A stretch of DNA of 64,000 nt, from assembly GCA_950022295.1 (NCBI GenBank), contig OX465600.1, positions 292,375,782 through 292,439,781 of the forward strand, in the 5' to 3' direction. This document shows positions 54,995 to 64,000 of this stretch, piece after piece. Positions within the stretch are counted from its first letter, which is position 1, and every line of letters begins with the position of its first letter. This DNA comes from Bromus sterilis (lineage: Eukaryota > Streptophyta > Magnoliopsida > Poales > Poaceae). The position numbers were made by a program, and so were the translations under genes. The notes below the pieces were generated by a model. The model made no database searches and was not told the DNA's origin. It was given only the letters and a program-made list of their open reading frames with translations.

Positions 54995-57900
54995 TTACAG
55001 TACATGTCGTGAGTCCAATATATTGAGCTCACACCTTAACGTACAGAACCTTTTCTCATCCAATGGTTTCGTGAAAATGTCTGCCAGTTGATCTTCAGTC
55101 CTAACTTGACTAATCACAATATCTTCACGCTGAACATGATCACGAAGAAAATGATGGCGAATGTCAATATGCTTCGTGCGAGAGTGTTGTACAGGATTGT
55201 GAGCAATTTTGATTGCACTCTCATTATCACATAGGAGCGGAATTTTCTTCACATGAATACCATAATCCTTCAGTGTTTGCTTCAGCCATAGAATCTGAGT
55301 ACAACATGACCCAGCAGCAATGTATTCGGCTTCAGCAGTAGATATTGAAACACAGTTTTGCTTCTTTGAAGCCCAACACACAAGTGATCTTCCAAGGAAA
55401 TGACAAGTCCCTGAAGTTGATTTCCTATCCACACGATCACCAGCCCAGTCTGAGTCAGAATAGCCAATGAGATCAAACTGAGCTCCCTTGGGATACCACA
55501 AGCCCAAGGTAGGTGTGTGAGCAAGATAACGAAGAATTCTCTTTACGACAGTATGATGTGATTCCTTTGGTTTGGCCTGAAAACGAGCACAAATACATAC
55601 TGAAAGCATAATGTCAGGTCTAGATGCACAAAGATATAAAAGGGATCCAATCATAGACCGATATTTCTTCTGGTCGAAGGCTTTCCCTTTCTCATCTGCA
55701 TCTAAGAAGCCATTGGTAGGCATAGGCGTCTTGATAGTTTTGCATTCAGTAAGACCAAACTTCTTCAGGCAATCCTTGAGATATTTTTCTTGAGAAATAA
55801 ATGTGCCATTCTTCTGTTGACAGATTTGAAGTCCAAGAAAGAACTTCAATTCACCCATCATAGACATATCATATTTCTTCGACATCATCTTGGCAAATTC
55901 TTCACTGATTTCAGTGTTAGTGCATCCAAAAATGATATCATCTACATATATTTGACATACAAACAAATCACCATTGTAAGATCGAGTGAAAAGCGTTGGG
56001 TCAGTGGTTCCTGGTTTGAAGCATTTCTTCAGAAGGAAATCCTTCAATGTGTCGTTCCAAGCACGAGGTGCTTGCTTCAACCCATAGAGGGCCTTGTGTA
56101 ACCTGTACACCATGTCGGGTTTCTTCGGGTCTTCAAAACCTGGAGGCTGCATAACATACACTTCTTCCTCGATTTCTCCGTTAAGAAAAGCACTTTTCAA
56201 ATCCATTTGATAAAGCAGAATACCATTGAAATTTGCAAAAGCAAGCATAACACGAATGGATTCGAGACGAGCAACAGGAGCATAAGTTTCACCGAAATCG
56301 ATACCTTCAATTTGGGTGCAACCTTGTGCTACCAGTCGTGATTTATTTCTTACCACTATACCATCTTCATCTTGCTTATTGCGAAAAATCCACTTTGTAC
56401 CAATGATGTTGTGCTTCGTGGGATCAGGTCTATCCACTAAGGACCAGACTTTGTTTCGCTCGAACTGGTTAAGTTCTTCGAGCATGGCAGTTAACCAATC
56501 TGGATCCTTCATGGCTTCATCAAACTTCGACGGTTCTAACATGGAGACAAACGAAAAATTTCCACAGAAGTTAGCCAAACGAGTATGAGAACGAGTTGTA
56601 GGACGACCTGGTTGATGAATTTCTTCAAGAATCGAGTCAACATCAACTCTTCTTTGAACTCGTGATAAAGTTGAATCATCTGCTTCCGGCTCAGCTTCTG
56701 CTTCATAATCTGCTTCAGCTTCAGGATCTACTTCACCTTCAGCATCAGCATTTCCTTCGTTCCTTTGTTCTTCTTCGTCCTGTTCATTATTAGCTTCAGG
56801 ATGTTGATCTCCAGCGCCCCGGGCTATGTGTGGGAACATTGGACCATCATCATCCCTATTAGCTTGACGAGCATTGGCTTCAACATGGCGAATCTCTCCA
56901 ATAGCCATGGACCTGATCACTTCATCAAGAGGGGGTTCATCTAGATCATGAGGCAAATGCTCTTTTTGAGAGCCATTAGTTTCATCAAACCTCACATTCA
57001 CAGTTTCCATAACTTTCCCAAAGTGAGAGTTATAGACTCTGTAAGTATGAGAGTTTGAGCCATAACCTAAAAGAAAACCCTCATGTGCCTTAGGGGCAAA
57101 TTTGGAGCTATGATTCATATCTCTAATAAAGCATGGAGCACCAAACACCCTAAGGTACGAAACATTTGGTTTGTTACCAGTGATAAGCTCATGTGAAGTA
57201 TTCTTCAGAAATTTGTGAAGGTAAACCTTGTTGATGATATGACAAGCTGTGTTAATTGCTTCGGCCCAGAACCTAATAGGAGTCTTGTATTCAGCAAGCA
57301 TAATTCTGGCCATTTCAATGAGAGTTCTATTCTTCCTTTCAACAACACCATTCTGTTGAGGTGTATAAGCAGCAGAGAACTCATGAGTAAAACCATGATC
57401 ATCAAGAAAATCTTCAATATGAGTATTTTTGAATTCAGTTCCATTATCACTTCGGATATGCTTCAGAGATAATTCATATTCAGTTTGAGCTCTCTTGGCG
57501 AATGACTTAAAGATTTCAACAACTTTGCTCTTGTCATCCAAAAAGAAAACCCAAGTATAACGAGAGAAATCATCAACAATAACTAGACCATATTTATTTC
57601 CTCCCAGGCTTGCATAATTTTGAGGACCAAAGAGATCCATATGAAGCAATTCAAGAGGACGAGTGGTAGACATGATAGTCTTCGCTGAATGATGTTTCTT
57701 CGTAATTTTACCAGCTTCACAAGCACTGCAGAGACGATCCTTATCGAATTTTACTTCGCTAAGGCCAATAACATGATTCTTCTTCACAAGGTTATGAAGA
57801 TTCCTCATCCCTGCATGACCAAGTCTTCGATGCCATAACCACCCAGATGAAGCTTTTGCCATTAAGCATGTGGATACAGCAGGGCCCGAAGAAAAATCAA

Positions 57901-58225
57901 CAATGTATAAGTCTCCTTTTCGGTAACCCTTGAAGACAAACGCATAGTCATCCTGTGAAAAGACAACACAACGCGAAACAGAAAATAGAACAAGCATACC
58001 CATATCGCATAACTTCAAAATAGACATAAGATTATATCCAAGTGATTGGACTATCATAACCTTGTCAATGTGCTTATCCTTCGTTATGGCAACCTTACCC
58101 AAACCTAAAACTTTACCCTTGTTGTTATCACCGAAGGTAATGTACTTCTGAGAAGAGTGAGATAATTTTTCTTCGGTGAATAACTCCTTGTCTCCGGTCA
58201 TATGATTTGTGCAACCACTATCCAT
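54995..58225 (-). CDS. pol: Sirevirus pol: protease, integrase, reverse transcriptase, RNase H
   Basis: The 1076-codon open frame starts at the protease motif DSGCTNHMTG (Asp2), and the same frame continues a short way upstream. Integrase has a zinc site (His132, His137, Cys166, Cys169) and catalytic Asp197, Asp260 and Glu296 (HMDLFG, SDNGTEF, VERKNR). An acidic linker (about 480-520) follows, with Glu/Ala/Asp repeats. Reverse transcriptase runs from KWIFRNK (about 611) through YGLKQAPRAW (about 714) to the catalytic YVDDIIFG (760-767). RNase H has YSDSDWAGD (Asp924), STAEAEYIA and LLCDNESA (Asp1000). It makes cDNA from element RNA in virus-like particles and inserts it in the genome. No internal stop is present. 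Upstream gag is in another frame. Confidence 0.95.
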   Translation of the reverse strand: MDSGCTNHMTGDKELFTEEKLSHSSQKYITFGDNNKGKVLGLGKVAITKDKHIDKVMIVQSLGYNLMSILKLCDMGMLVLFSVSRCVVFSQDDYAFVFKGYRKGDLYIVDFSSGPAVSTCLMAKASSGWLWHRRLGHAGMRNLHNLVKKNHVIGLSEVKFDKDRLCSACEAGKITKKHHSAKTIMSTTRPLELLHMDLFGPQNYASLGGNKYGLVIVDDFSRYTWVFFLDDKSKVVEIFKSFAKRAQTEYELSLKHIRSDNGTEFKNTHIEDFLDDHGFTHEFSAAYTPQQNGVVERKNRTLIEMARIMLAEYKTPIRFWAEAINTACHIINKVYLHKFLKNTSHELITGNKPNVSYLRVFGAPCFIRDMNHSSKFAPKAHEGFLLGYGSNSHTYRVYNSHFGKVMETVNVRFDETNGSQKEHLPHDLDEPPLDEVIRSMAIGEIRHVEANARQANRDDDGPMFPHIARGAGDQHPEANNEQDEEEQRNEGNADAEGEVDPEAEADYEAEAEPEADDSTLSRVQRRVDVDSILEEIHQPGRPTTRSHTRLANFCGNFSFVSMLEPSKFDEAMKDPDWLTAMLEELNQFERNKVWSLVDRPDPTKHNIIGTKWIFRNKQDEDGIVVRNKSRLVAQGCTQIEGIDFGETYAPVARLESIRVMLAFANFNGILLYQMDLKSAFLNGEIEEEVYVMQPPGFEDPKKPDMVYRLHKALYGLKQAPRAWNDTLKDFLLKKCFKPGTTDPTLFTRSYNGDLFVCQIYVDDIIFGCTNTEISEEFAKMMSKKYDMSMMGELKFFLGLQICQQKNGTFISQEKYLKDCLKKFGLTECKTIKTPMPTNGFLDADEKGKAFDQKKYRSMIGSLLYLCASRPDIMLSVCICARFQAKPKESHHTVVKRILRYLAHTPTLGLWYPKGAQFDLIGYSDSDWAGDRVDRKSTSGTCHFLGRSLVCWASKKQNCVSISTAEAEYIAAGSCCTQILWLKQTLKDYGIHVKKIPLLCDNESAIKIAHNPVQHSRTKHIDIRHHFLRDHVQREDIVISQVRTEDQLADIFTKPLDEKRFCTLRCELNILDSRHVL

Positions 58226-60881
58226 GACCCATTCGGATCCACCGGAGACATAGCCCTGCAGAAGAATTAGTTCTTCTTAACCACCCACAAACGAGCAGGT
58301 GAATGAGAAGATGTTGAAGCACTGGTTGAAGCAATATTAAAGCGAACAGGAGTGTATTGCTTCGGTGTACCATCAAGCACACCATAAATTTAAGTCCTCT
58401 GCGAATGGTTAGCATAAGAATGAGCATATGCAATCTTAGTATGATTATTATGAGGATGATAAGTATGACGACCAGTGCGATAGTATTGCTTCTGCGGAAC
58501 ATTTGATTCGGGCACCAAAGGATCATTTCTCGTTTCAAGAGAATAGAAATGATTCGGTGGTACCGAAGACTTTCCCTGCATGGTATGATTAGCAGGCAGT
58601 TTTTCCACAAGTGCTTTCTGCACCCATATCTGCCTCTTATAGAAGCCATTCTTAGGAGGAGTACCAACATATTCAGCTGTAACCTTTCCCTGTTCATCTT
58701 TGATGAGTTTTTAGTCAGAATCAAGTGATTCGTCTACAATAGCTTTGTTCATCTTGCAATCAAAACCTGAAAGGTTAGCTATATCAATGGGGTTCCCTTT
58801 CGCAAGGACCCAAACAGTCTTAGGATACTGCTCAGGTTCCCAATAGGTGCCATCAGGGTTTATCTTTCTCTCGAAACCAACACCTTCATTCCTGGGATTC
58901 CTGTGAAGGAGAGCCTTCCTCAGGATATCACAGAGATACTGGTGACCTTGCACACTTTTGAACATCCCTGTTTCAAATAAGTTTTTCAACCTGAGGAGTT
59001 CCTCGGTAACAGTAGGGTTTTCCTCATCAGAGGCATTAGTATCATCAATAATAATAGGAGCTTTGCCTTTGGAATCAGTTTTGCTTCGTTCCAAACAATC
59101 CAAACAAGGTGATTCAATTTCATGATTTGCTTCAGAGCCTTGTTGAGCCATGAGAGAGAGATTGACATTTTCCAACTCTTCATGAGCCTCTTTCAGTTTT
59201 TCGAGAGCCATTTTCCTCTGAAGAAATTCATAGGTGAGCTTCTCATAATCAACTGAAAGAAGATCATGCCGAGAGGATAATTCTTCAAACTTTTCCTTCA
59301 GAGCTTCATGCTCATTAGTCAAAGTTTGACCTTTCTCTATCTCATCGATCAACAACGTTTCTGATTTCTTAATGGTTTTGCTTAGTGAATCAAGTTCATC
59401 TTGTTGGATTGAAGCAATTTTAGCAAGTTTAGCATAGCTTATCTTTGAATCACTGTCATATGAAGAACAATCAGAAGTATCATAGTTAGATTTCGATGAA
59501 GATACCTTCTCCTTGGCCATGAAGCAATATGCATGAGATTCATCTTCACTACTGTTGTTGGTGAAGAATGAGTTCGAAGCTTTTGTCGAAGCATCTGCTG
59601 AAGCGAATGCCAAACCAGCAAAACCATCTGATTCGGATCCTGACCCAGACCTTGAGCCTGAATGAGCTTCGGACCCAGAGGCTTCGTCTTCGGAGTTCAT
59701 CTCCTTTCCCAGATAGGCCTTGGCTCGGTGAGAGCTGCTTCAACGAGACGAGTGAGTCTTCGATGAAGAACCCTCACGCTTCTTGTGATACTTCTTATTC
59801 TTGTCATCATCAGAATCTTTCTTATTATCTCTTCTCGAACTAGAATCATGTCTCTTGGATTCATAGCTTCTGGAAGATCTGTGGGACTTGGTTGAGGAGT
59901 CTCTGAGCGAATGCTTTGCTTTGTTATCAGCTTCCCACAGAGGGCAATCAGCAATGTAGTGACCTGGTTTCTTGCATTTGTAGCAACAATTGTCTTTAGA
60001 TGGAGAGCTTCTTGAGGATGAGCGGTGAGATGAGTGAGTGGAGCTTCTTGAAGAATAACCCTTTTTCGGTGAAGAAAAACCTTTTCTTTGGAAGCGGTTG
60101 AAGAGTCTCATGATCAATGCCAAATCCTTTCCAATACTTGCAGGATCATCTGATTCGACACCTGAAGCAGAACTGACTTCGGGTGAAGAATAACGTGAAG
60201 CTTTTGCTTTCAAAGCATGAGTTTTTCTTCGAGAACCATTTATGTCACGTTTCTCATCTTCTTCCATTTCAAAGGTAGTGAGTCTCTCAAGAATATCAGC
60301 AGCAACAAGACGTCTGAAATCAGTCCTTTCCTTGATCATCAGCACAATGTGATCAAACGAGTCATCTAATGAGCGAAGCAAAGTTCTTACAACAGAGTGA
60401 GGAGTAATGTCATCAGCACCGAGGGAAATCAACTCATTTGCAAGAGCTGTGAGTCTGTTGTAAATTGAGCTGACTTTTCACCCTCGATTCTCTTGAACCG
60501 ATAGAATTTGCTTCGGAGTGTGTCAATTCTGGCATCTTTTTGGGTAGAAACACCTTCACCAATCTTTTCAAGATAGTCCCAGACACCTTTGGCAGTAGGA
60601 ATATTCTTCACTTCATGATACTTTTCTGGTGTCAAGTGGTTGGTGATGAAAACCCAAACTACAGAATCAAGATCAATCAGTTTTTCTTCTTCAGGAGTGA
60701 TGGCGTTCTCGTCTGCAACAGTGACACCATACAAGACAACTTGCCAGGCGATAGAGTTGATAGCCATGATATTTCTCTTCATCTTGTCCTTCCAGTACGA
60801 GTAGTCCTTCCCATTAAAAATAGGAATAGGTTCGCCAGAGCGAATAGCTGCGAAAGACATACTTGAAGACATTGAAGACAC
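58226..60881 (-). pseudogene. gag: Sirevirus gag of M, broken
   Basis: It starts at the ATG at 60881 with FNGKDYSYWKDKMK, a copia gag N-terminal motif, and spans LTPEKYHEV and WDYLEKIG. One base appears lost near 60475, shifting into the frame of 59740-60432, which carries the zinc knuckle CYKCKKPGHYIADC. In-frame TGA at 59740-59742, TAA at 58711-58713 and TAA at 58390-58392 interrupt the rest, and a shift near 58262 leads to the pol frame. The C-terminal part is Ser/Glu-rich with a predicted coiled coil (about 59000-59400), typical of long Sirevirus gag proteins. The product would coat RNA in particles. This copy needs help in trans. Confidence 0.88.
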
Positions 60882-60925
60882 TCCAGGAGGTTAATCCAAA
60901 ACACACAGAGTGTAGGGAGTGACTA

Positions 60926-60937
60926 GCTCTGATACCA
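60926..60937 (-). other. Primer-binding site of M (initiator Met-tRNA)
   Basis: The minus strand is TGGTATCAGAGC, two bases from the 5' LTR end at 60940. It is complementary to the 3' end of initiator Met-tRNA. Confidence 0.92.
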
Positions 60938-60939
60938 AT

Positions 60940-62196
60940 TGAAAGTCCAAGTATGTGATCAGAGGGGGAGGGGGTGAATGATCACTTCAAAATTTTCTAC
61001 TGAAACTATTGAAGTGAAGCATAAACAGTGCGGAATAACAAAGAATAACTGGAAGCAAAACTAAATGCAGTGAATCAAAACACATTGTAGCATAACAGTG
61101 AAGCAAATGCAGTACTGAAGGTAAATGCATGAAGTAAAACGAACTGGGACTCGACGATGTTTGTTCAACCAGTTCACGCTCTGCAAAGCGCTACGTCTGG
61201 TTGGAGGGACTGGTGATTGAACACCTGGAGCAAAACTCTCTCCGTCCGTTGCTCCACTGCACCAAACTCCTTGAGCTTGGTCAGTTCTTCACTCGTGGTT
61301 GATTATTGAGGAAATCACCGAAACCTTTGACAAACTGGACTTCGAGGCGACAATTACTCTTCTCTCTCTGAAGAACAACTCTCTAACCGTCTAGGAGAAT
61401 TGCAGTTCTCCAAGATAAAAAGGCTAGCAAGCTTTCACCTAAGTCATCTCAAATCTACTCAGATCAATGGGACTTAGGTTTCAGTATCTGGATTTTGGGT
61501 TTTGCTTCGGGGGCGTTTTGGGGTTGCTCTCTTCAGTCTCTCTTGGAATGATCTCAGAGCAGCCACCCGCAAATGGAGGAGGGGGCGGCGTATTTATAGT
61601 TGGCGATCCCGAGGTGCGGAATGACCAAACTAACCCGAGGTGACAGCTTGACACGTGTCCACAACGGTCGGATTTGTCATCAATGCGCAACTTTACTTGA
61701 GGAACAAGTAAAGCTGACTCACGGACTTAGTTCTGCTTCAGAAGCCAAAGAACGAAGTCTTTGCTACCGAAGCTTAACTTAGTGCACATGAGATTTCTTC
61801 ACTCAGGCTTCTCACTTGGTTTGGATTTGATCTGAGAATTTTCTCAATGACTTCGATGTCCACAAACTAAATACCCCTCTTGATAGTACGGTTTGTCCTA
61901 TGACTCAAGGAACAGAAAAAGAACTACACAAAAACATCTAAGTCTTGCGCCGTCTTCTTCATTTCCTTCAATGAGTAGAGCTTCAGGACACCTTCATTTT
62001 TGGGGGTCATCCTTCGTGATTAAGCTTCGCTCCGTGGGTAATGCTTCGATAACTTGAAGACCTTCCCTGAAGCTTTATCACATGGCTTGTCCTTCAGGAA
62101 CCTATGCAACTGTTTATACTAGAAAACATTGTTAGTTCCTCTACTGTTTTGTCCAACAATATCCAAAACACACGGGGGCAAAACTTTGTTCTTACA
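60940..62196 (-). repeat. 5' LTR of M
   Basis: It is the same 1257 bp as 48123-49379 with about nine substitutions, for example near 61037, 61167, 61192, 61320, 61511, 61522 and 61837. It ends TTCTTACA before CTAGG. The duplicated 69- and 60-codon ORFs in both LTRs are conserved only because the LTRs are nearly identical. Confidence 0.93.
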
Positions 62197-62201
62197 CTAG
62201 G

Positions 62202-62959
62202 TCACACCATTATGATCAACTTGAGTACGGTGGCAAGTTTGTGGTAAGTGGATGGTTGTGCTATAAGTGGATTGGTTGGGTGGTAACAGAGGACACCTAA
62301 CCCGTGGAATGGTCGTGCGATGACCCGTTCGGTCATGCGACGACCCGTGGAAGTGAATGGTCACGAGGTGACCCAGTGTTTGAGTCTATAAGGACTCCGA
62401 GGTAAGCCACGTGATCGTGCGACGATCATGTGGGGTACATTGTGTGTGCATTAGACTTAATGTTGTTAATTTGCCTGATGATTATATGCTTGCATGATAT
62501 TGTTGCTCACCTGTCTAATTCACTAATATACCTTAACCTGTTGCCATGTTATTGTTTTGCCTTGTTGCATGGTTGTTGTGAGCTTGCAAGTACATTCAAT
62601 GTACTGACCTGGCGTGTTATGCCAGATTTGCAGGCCGTGCTTTGGATGTGTAGGACGACGTTCCCGGTGTTTAGGAGGTGTCCCAACCAGTGTCCCTGTG
62701 GATTGGAGTTCGTCATCGCCGTTATTGTTCCGCTGCCGTCGTTATCCCGCTGCTAGAGTTATGCTGCTGGTTGGTGTAGAACTGAGGCTAGCCTGAGGAG
62801 CAAGCCGTGCCTCCGCTAGCATTGTAATAGACCTCGTGTACCCCTATATTTGGTAATAGAAAGTTTTTAAGTTTTATATCAATCAGTGCCGTGCTCCAGA
62901 AGACTTGATCTCTAGGCTGGTGCATGGGGCGTTCCGGTCCTCTGAGCCGGGGTGCCACA
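62202..62959. repeat. Solo LTR Z, right part
   Basis: It resumes after the second CTAGG (62197-62201). It contains repeated GTGCGACGACC/GTCATGCGACG words at about 62310-62430 and a probable polyadenylation region near 62830-62880, and ends GCCGGGGTGCCACA. Confidence 0.78.
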
Positions 62960-63658
62960 TTCCATCCCTTTATTGAGAGGGAATTGGAATTTGATAGTTC
63001 CCTCTTTCATGTCAATGATAGCACCAACTGTGCGAAGAAAAGGACGTCCCAAAATAATTGGACAAGAGGGCTCACACTCAATGTCCATAATAGTGAAATC
63101 AACGGGAACATAATTGTCATTGACAATGATAAGAACATCGTCGATCTTCCCCAAAGGTTTCTTTACGGAAGAATCAACAAGACGAACACCAAAAGAACAA
63201 GGATCAAAAGGTTTCAATTCAAGCATATCATACATTCTTTTGGGCATAACAGAGGTACTTGATCCAACATCACAAAGAGCATAACAAGAGAAGTTATTCA
63301 ATTTAATTTTTATCATAGGATCCCAACCATCTTCTAGCTTCCTAGGTATGGAGGCTTCTAGTCTAAGCTTCTCCTCCCTAACTTTGATTAGAGCATTGGT
63401 GATATGCTCTGTGAAGGCAAGATTGAGTGTGCTAGTGTGGGGGTCTCTAGACATCTTGTGTAGGTAACCAGTAACTTCTGGTAAAGTGCAGTTGTCAAAG
63501 TCTAAGTCACTACTATCTACCAATGAAGTAGTGATATTATTTAAGCTCACTTGTTTGAAAGCCTCTATGTTCATAGAGGTTTCCTCTTCTAAGGTTGAGG
63601 TGGTAGCATTACCATTTAAGCTCACTTGTTTGTCAACGAATGCTAATAGATAGCTCAA
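62960..63658 (-). pseudogene. Gag C-terminus and protease of gypsy W
   Basis: The frame starts near 63658. Its N-terminal part has an internal duplication of a KQVSLN segment (residues about 10-14 and 35-40). The protease motif is ALCDVGSSTSVMP with catalytic Asp130 and Val in place of the usual Leu, and CPIILGRPFLRTVGAIIDM follows. The frame runs into LTR Z at 62959. Its real continuation lies at 46391. Upstream gag is not recognisable at 63659-64000. Confidence 0.85.
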
Positions 63659-64000
63659 TTACTTCTTAAGATGGACAAGTTTCAAGGAACGGCTCCCAAG
63701 TGGGGACGATCACATCCCCTTAATCTCCTTTGTTTATCACTGCCAAAGTTTCTGATTTCTCATAGACCAAGCGTGAAGGAGGGTTTGTTTGTCATATTAT
63801 CTTTCGAGCTGGGCGCATCCATGCCAGTTCCTCCTCGTATTATGGGTTTGCAGATTAGACATGCAATCCCGGGGTAAAACTTGTCCAACTTAAGAAGATC
63901 ATGATTTACCTACTACTTCCTCATGAGCTAAACAAGAGGCACAAAACAGAAGATTTTGAACATTTAAGGATAACACATAAATTCTATACTTATAGGAGTG
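63659..64000 (-). other. W region upstream of protease, shared with V
   Basis: There is no coding frame beyond a short chance ORF. The sequence from about 63627 to the end matches 20975-21345 with scattered differences, including the TGTCAACGAATGCTAATAG start and the CACAAAACAGAAG stretch. It is therefore a shared gypsy module, continuing outside the window. Confidence 0.75.

Larger units (their letters stand above)
48123..62196 (-). mobile_element. Copia element M, Sirevirus (Maximus-like), 14.1 kb, recent
   Basis: It is complete from LTR to LTR with a perfect CTAGG duplication. Both LTRs are 1257 bp and differ at about nine positions by my count. Minus-strand order is 5' LTR, Met-tRNA PBS, gag, protease-integrase-RT-RNase H, an internal promoter and leader, a 1407-codon extra ORF, several polypurine tracts, and 3' LTR. 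Extra coding downstream of pol, a long gag and the 14-kb size match the Sirevirus genus of Ty1/copia. Gag has a frameshift and stops, so the copy looks unable to move by itself, although pol is open. Confidence 0.93.
46392..62959. mobile_element. Solo LTR Z, split by copia M
   Basis: The termini are TGTGACATCC (46392) and GGTGCCACA (62959), with a perfect TTCCA duplication at 46387-46391 and 62960-62964. Without M and its target copy the LTR is about 2.5 kb. There is one LTR and no internal region, so it is a solo LTR left by LTR-LTR recombination. By analogy with other TGTAACATCC-type gypsy LTRs it probably reads on the plus strand. Confidence 0.82.
40734..64000 (-). mobile_element. Gypsy element W (continues past the window), interrupted by Z and M
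   Basis: Minus-strand order from the right is gag-side sequence (63659-64000), protease (62960-63658 continuing at 46312-46391), then a region with an extra ORF and palindromic repeats, PPT, and 3' LTR (40734-42373). The protease is split exactly at the TTCCA duplication of solo LTR Z, which lets the two halves be placed together. No reverse transcriptase or integrase lies between protease and 3' LTR, so W is probably non-autonomous. The 5' LTR is outside the window. Confidence 0.82.

Overview
The window is a densely nested stack of LTR retrotransposons. The organism is most likely a large-genome pooid grass (wheat, barley, rye or oat relatives). The grounds are Angela/BARE-like copia LTRs, gypsy LTRs starting TGATACGTCC, the copia LTR start TGTTGGAAATATGCCCTAGAGG, and a 14-kb Maximus/Sirevirus-type copia. 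The family names come from recognition and were not searched. I found no convincing single-copy host gene, tRNA or rRNA.

Layout. (1) 1-4696: 3' part of a decayed copia (copia-1) with its 3' LTR, apparently inserted in a gypsy LTR fragment (4697-6120) that itself lies in a second decayed copia (copia-2, 6121-11325). (2) 11326-24566: minus-strand gypsy 'V', internally deleted so that the primer-binding site abuts the integrase C-terminus. It hosts element 'S' (13165-20667, duplication ACATG), which has 2.9-kb LTRs and a tiny interior. (3) 24567-26774: truncated minus-strand Angela/BARE-like copia 'R'. (4) 26775-40733: plus-strand gypsy 'U' (LTR, gag, protease). Its LTR is split by minus-strand gypsy 'X' (27185-38380, duplication AGTTT), and X's right LTR is split by plus-strand Tat-like gypsy 'Y' (32160-38193, duplication GTGGC). 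(5) 40734 to the window end: minus-strand gypsy 'W', inserted in U's protease. W's own protease is split by solo LTR 'Z' (46392-62959, duplication TTCCA), and Z is split by the young Sirevirus-like copia 'M' (48123-62196, duplication CTAGG, two 1257-bp LTRs).

Perfect 5-bp target duplications at S, X, Y, Z and M fix the insertion order. M is youngest: its LTRs differ at about nine positions by eye. Y's 447-bp LTRs differ at about two dozen.

The most interesting content is extra genes carried by the elements beyond gag-pol. M has a 1407-codon ORF downstream of pol with what looks like its own TATA box, leader and intron. Y has an antisense gene with its own TATA box that encodes a recognisable but broken B3 DNA-binding domain. 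V has a small coiled-coil ORF behind a TATA box. Several elements carry internal tandem arrays: 19 bp in X's LTR, 69 bp in frame in Y, about 52 bp over the reverse-transcriptase motif in copia-1, and palindromic units in W.
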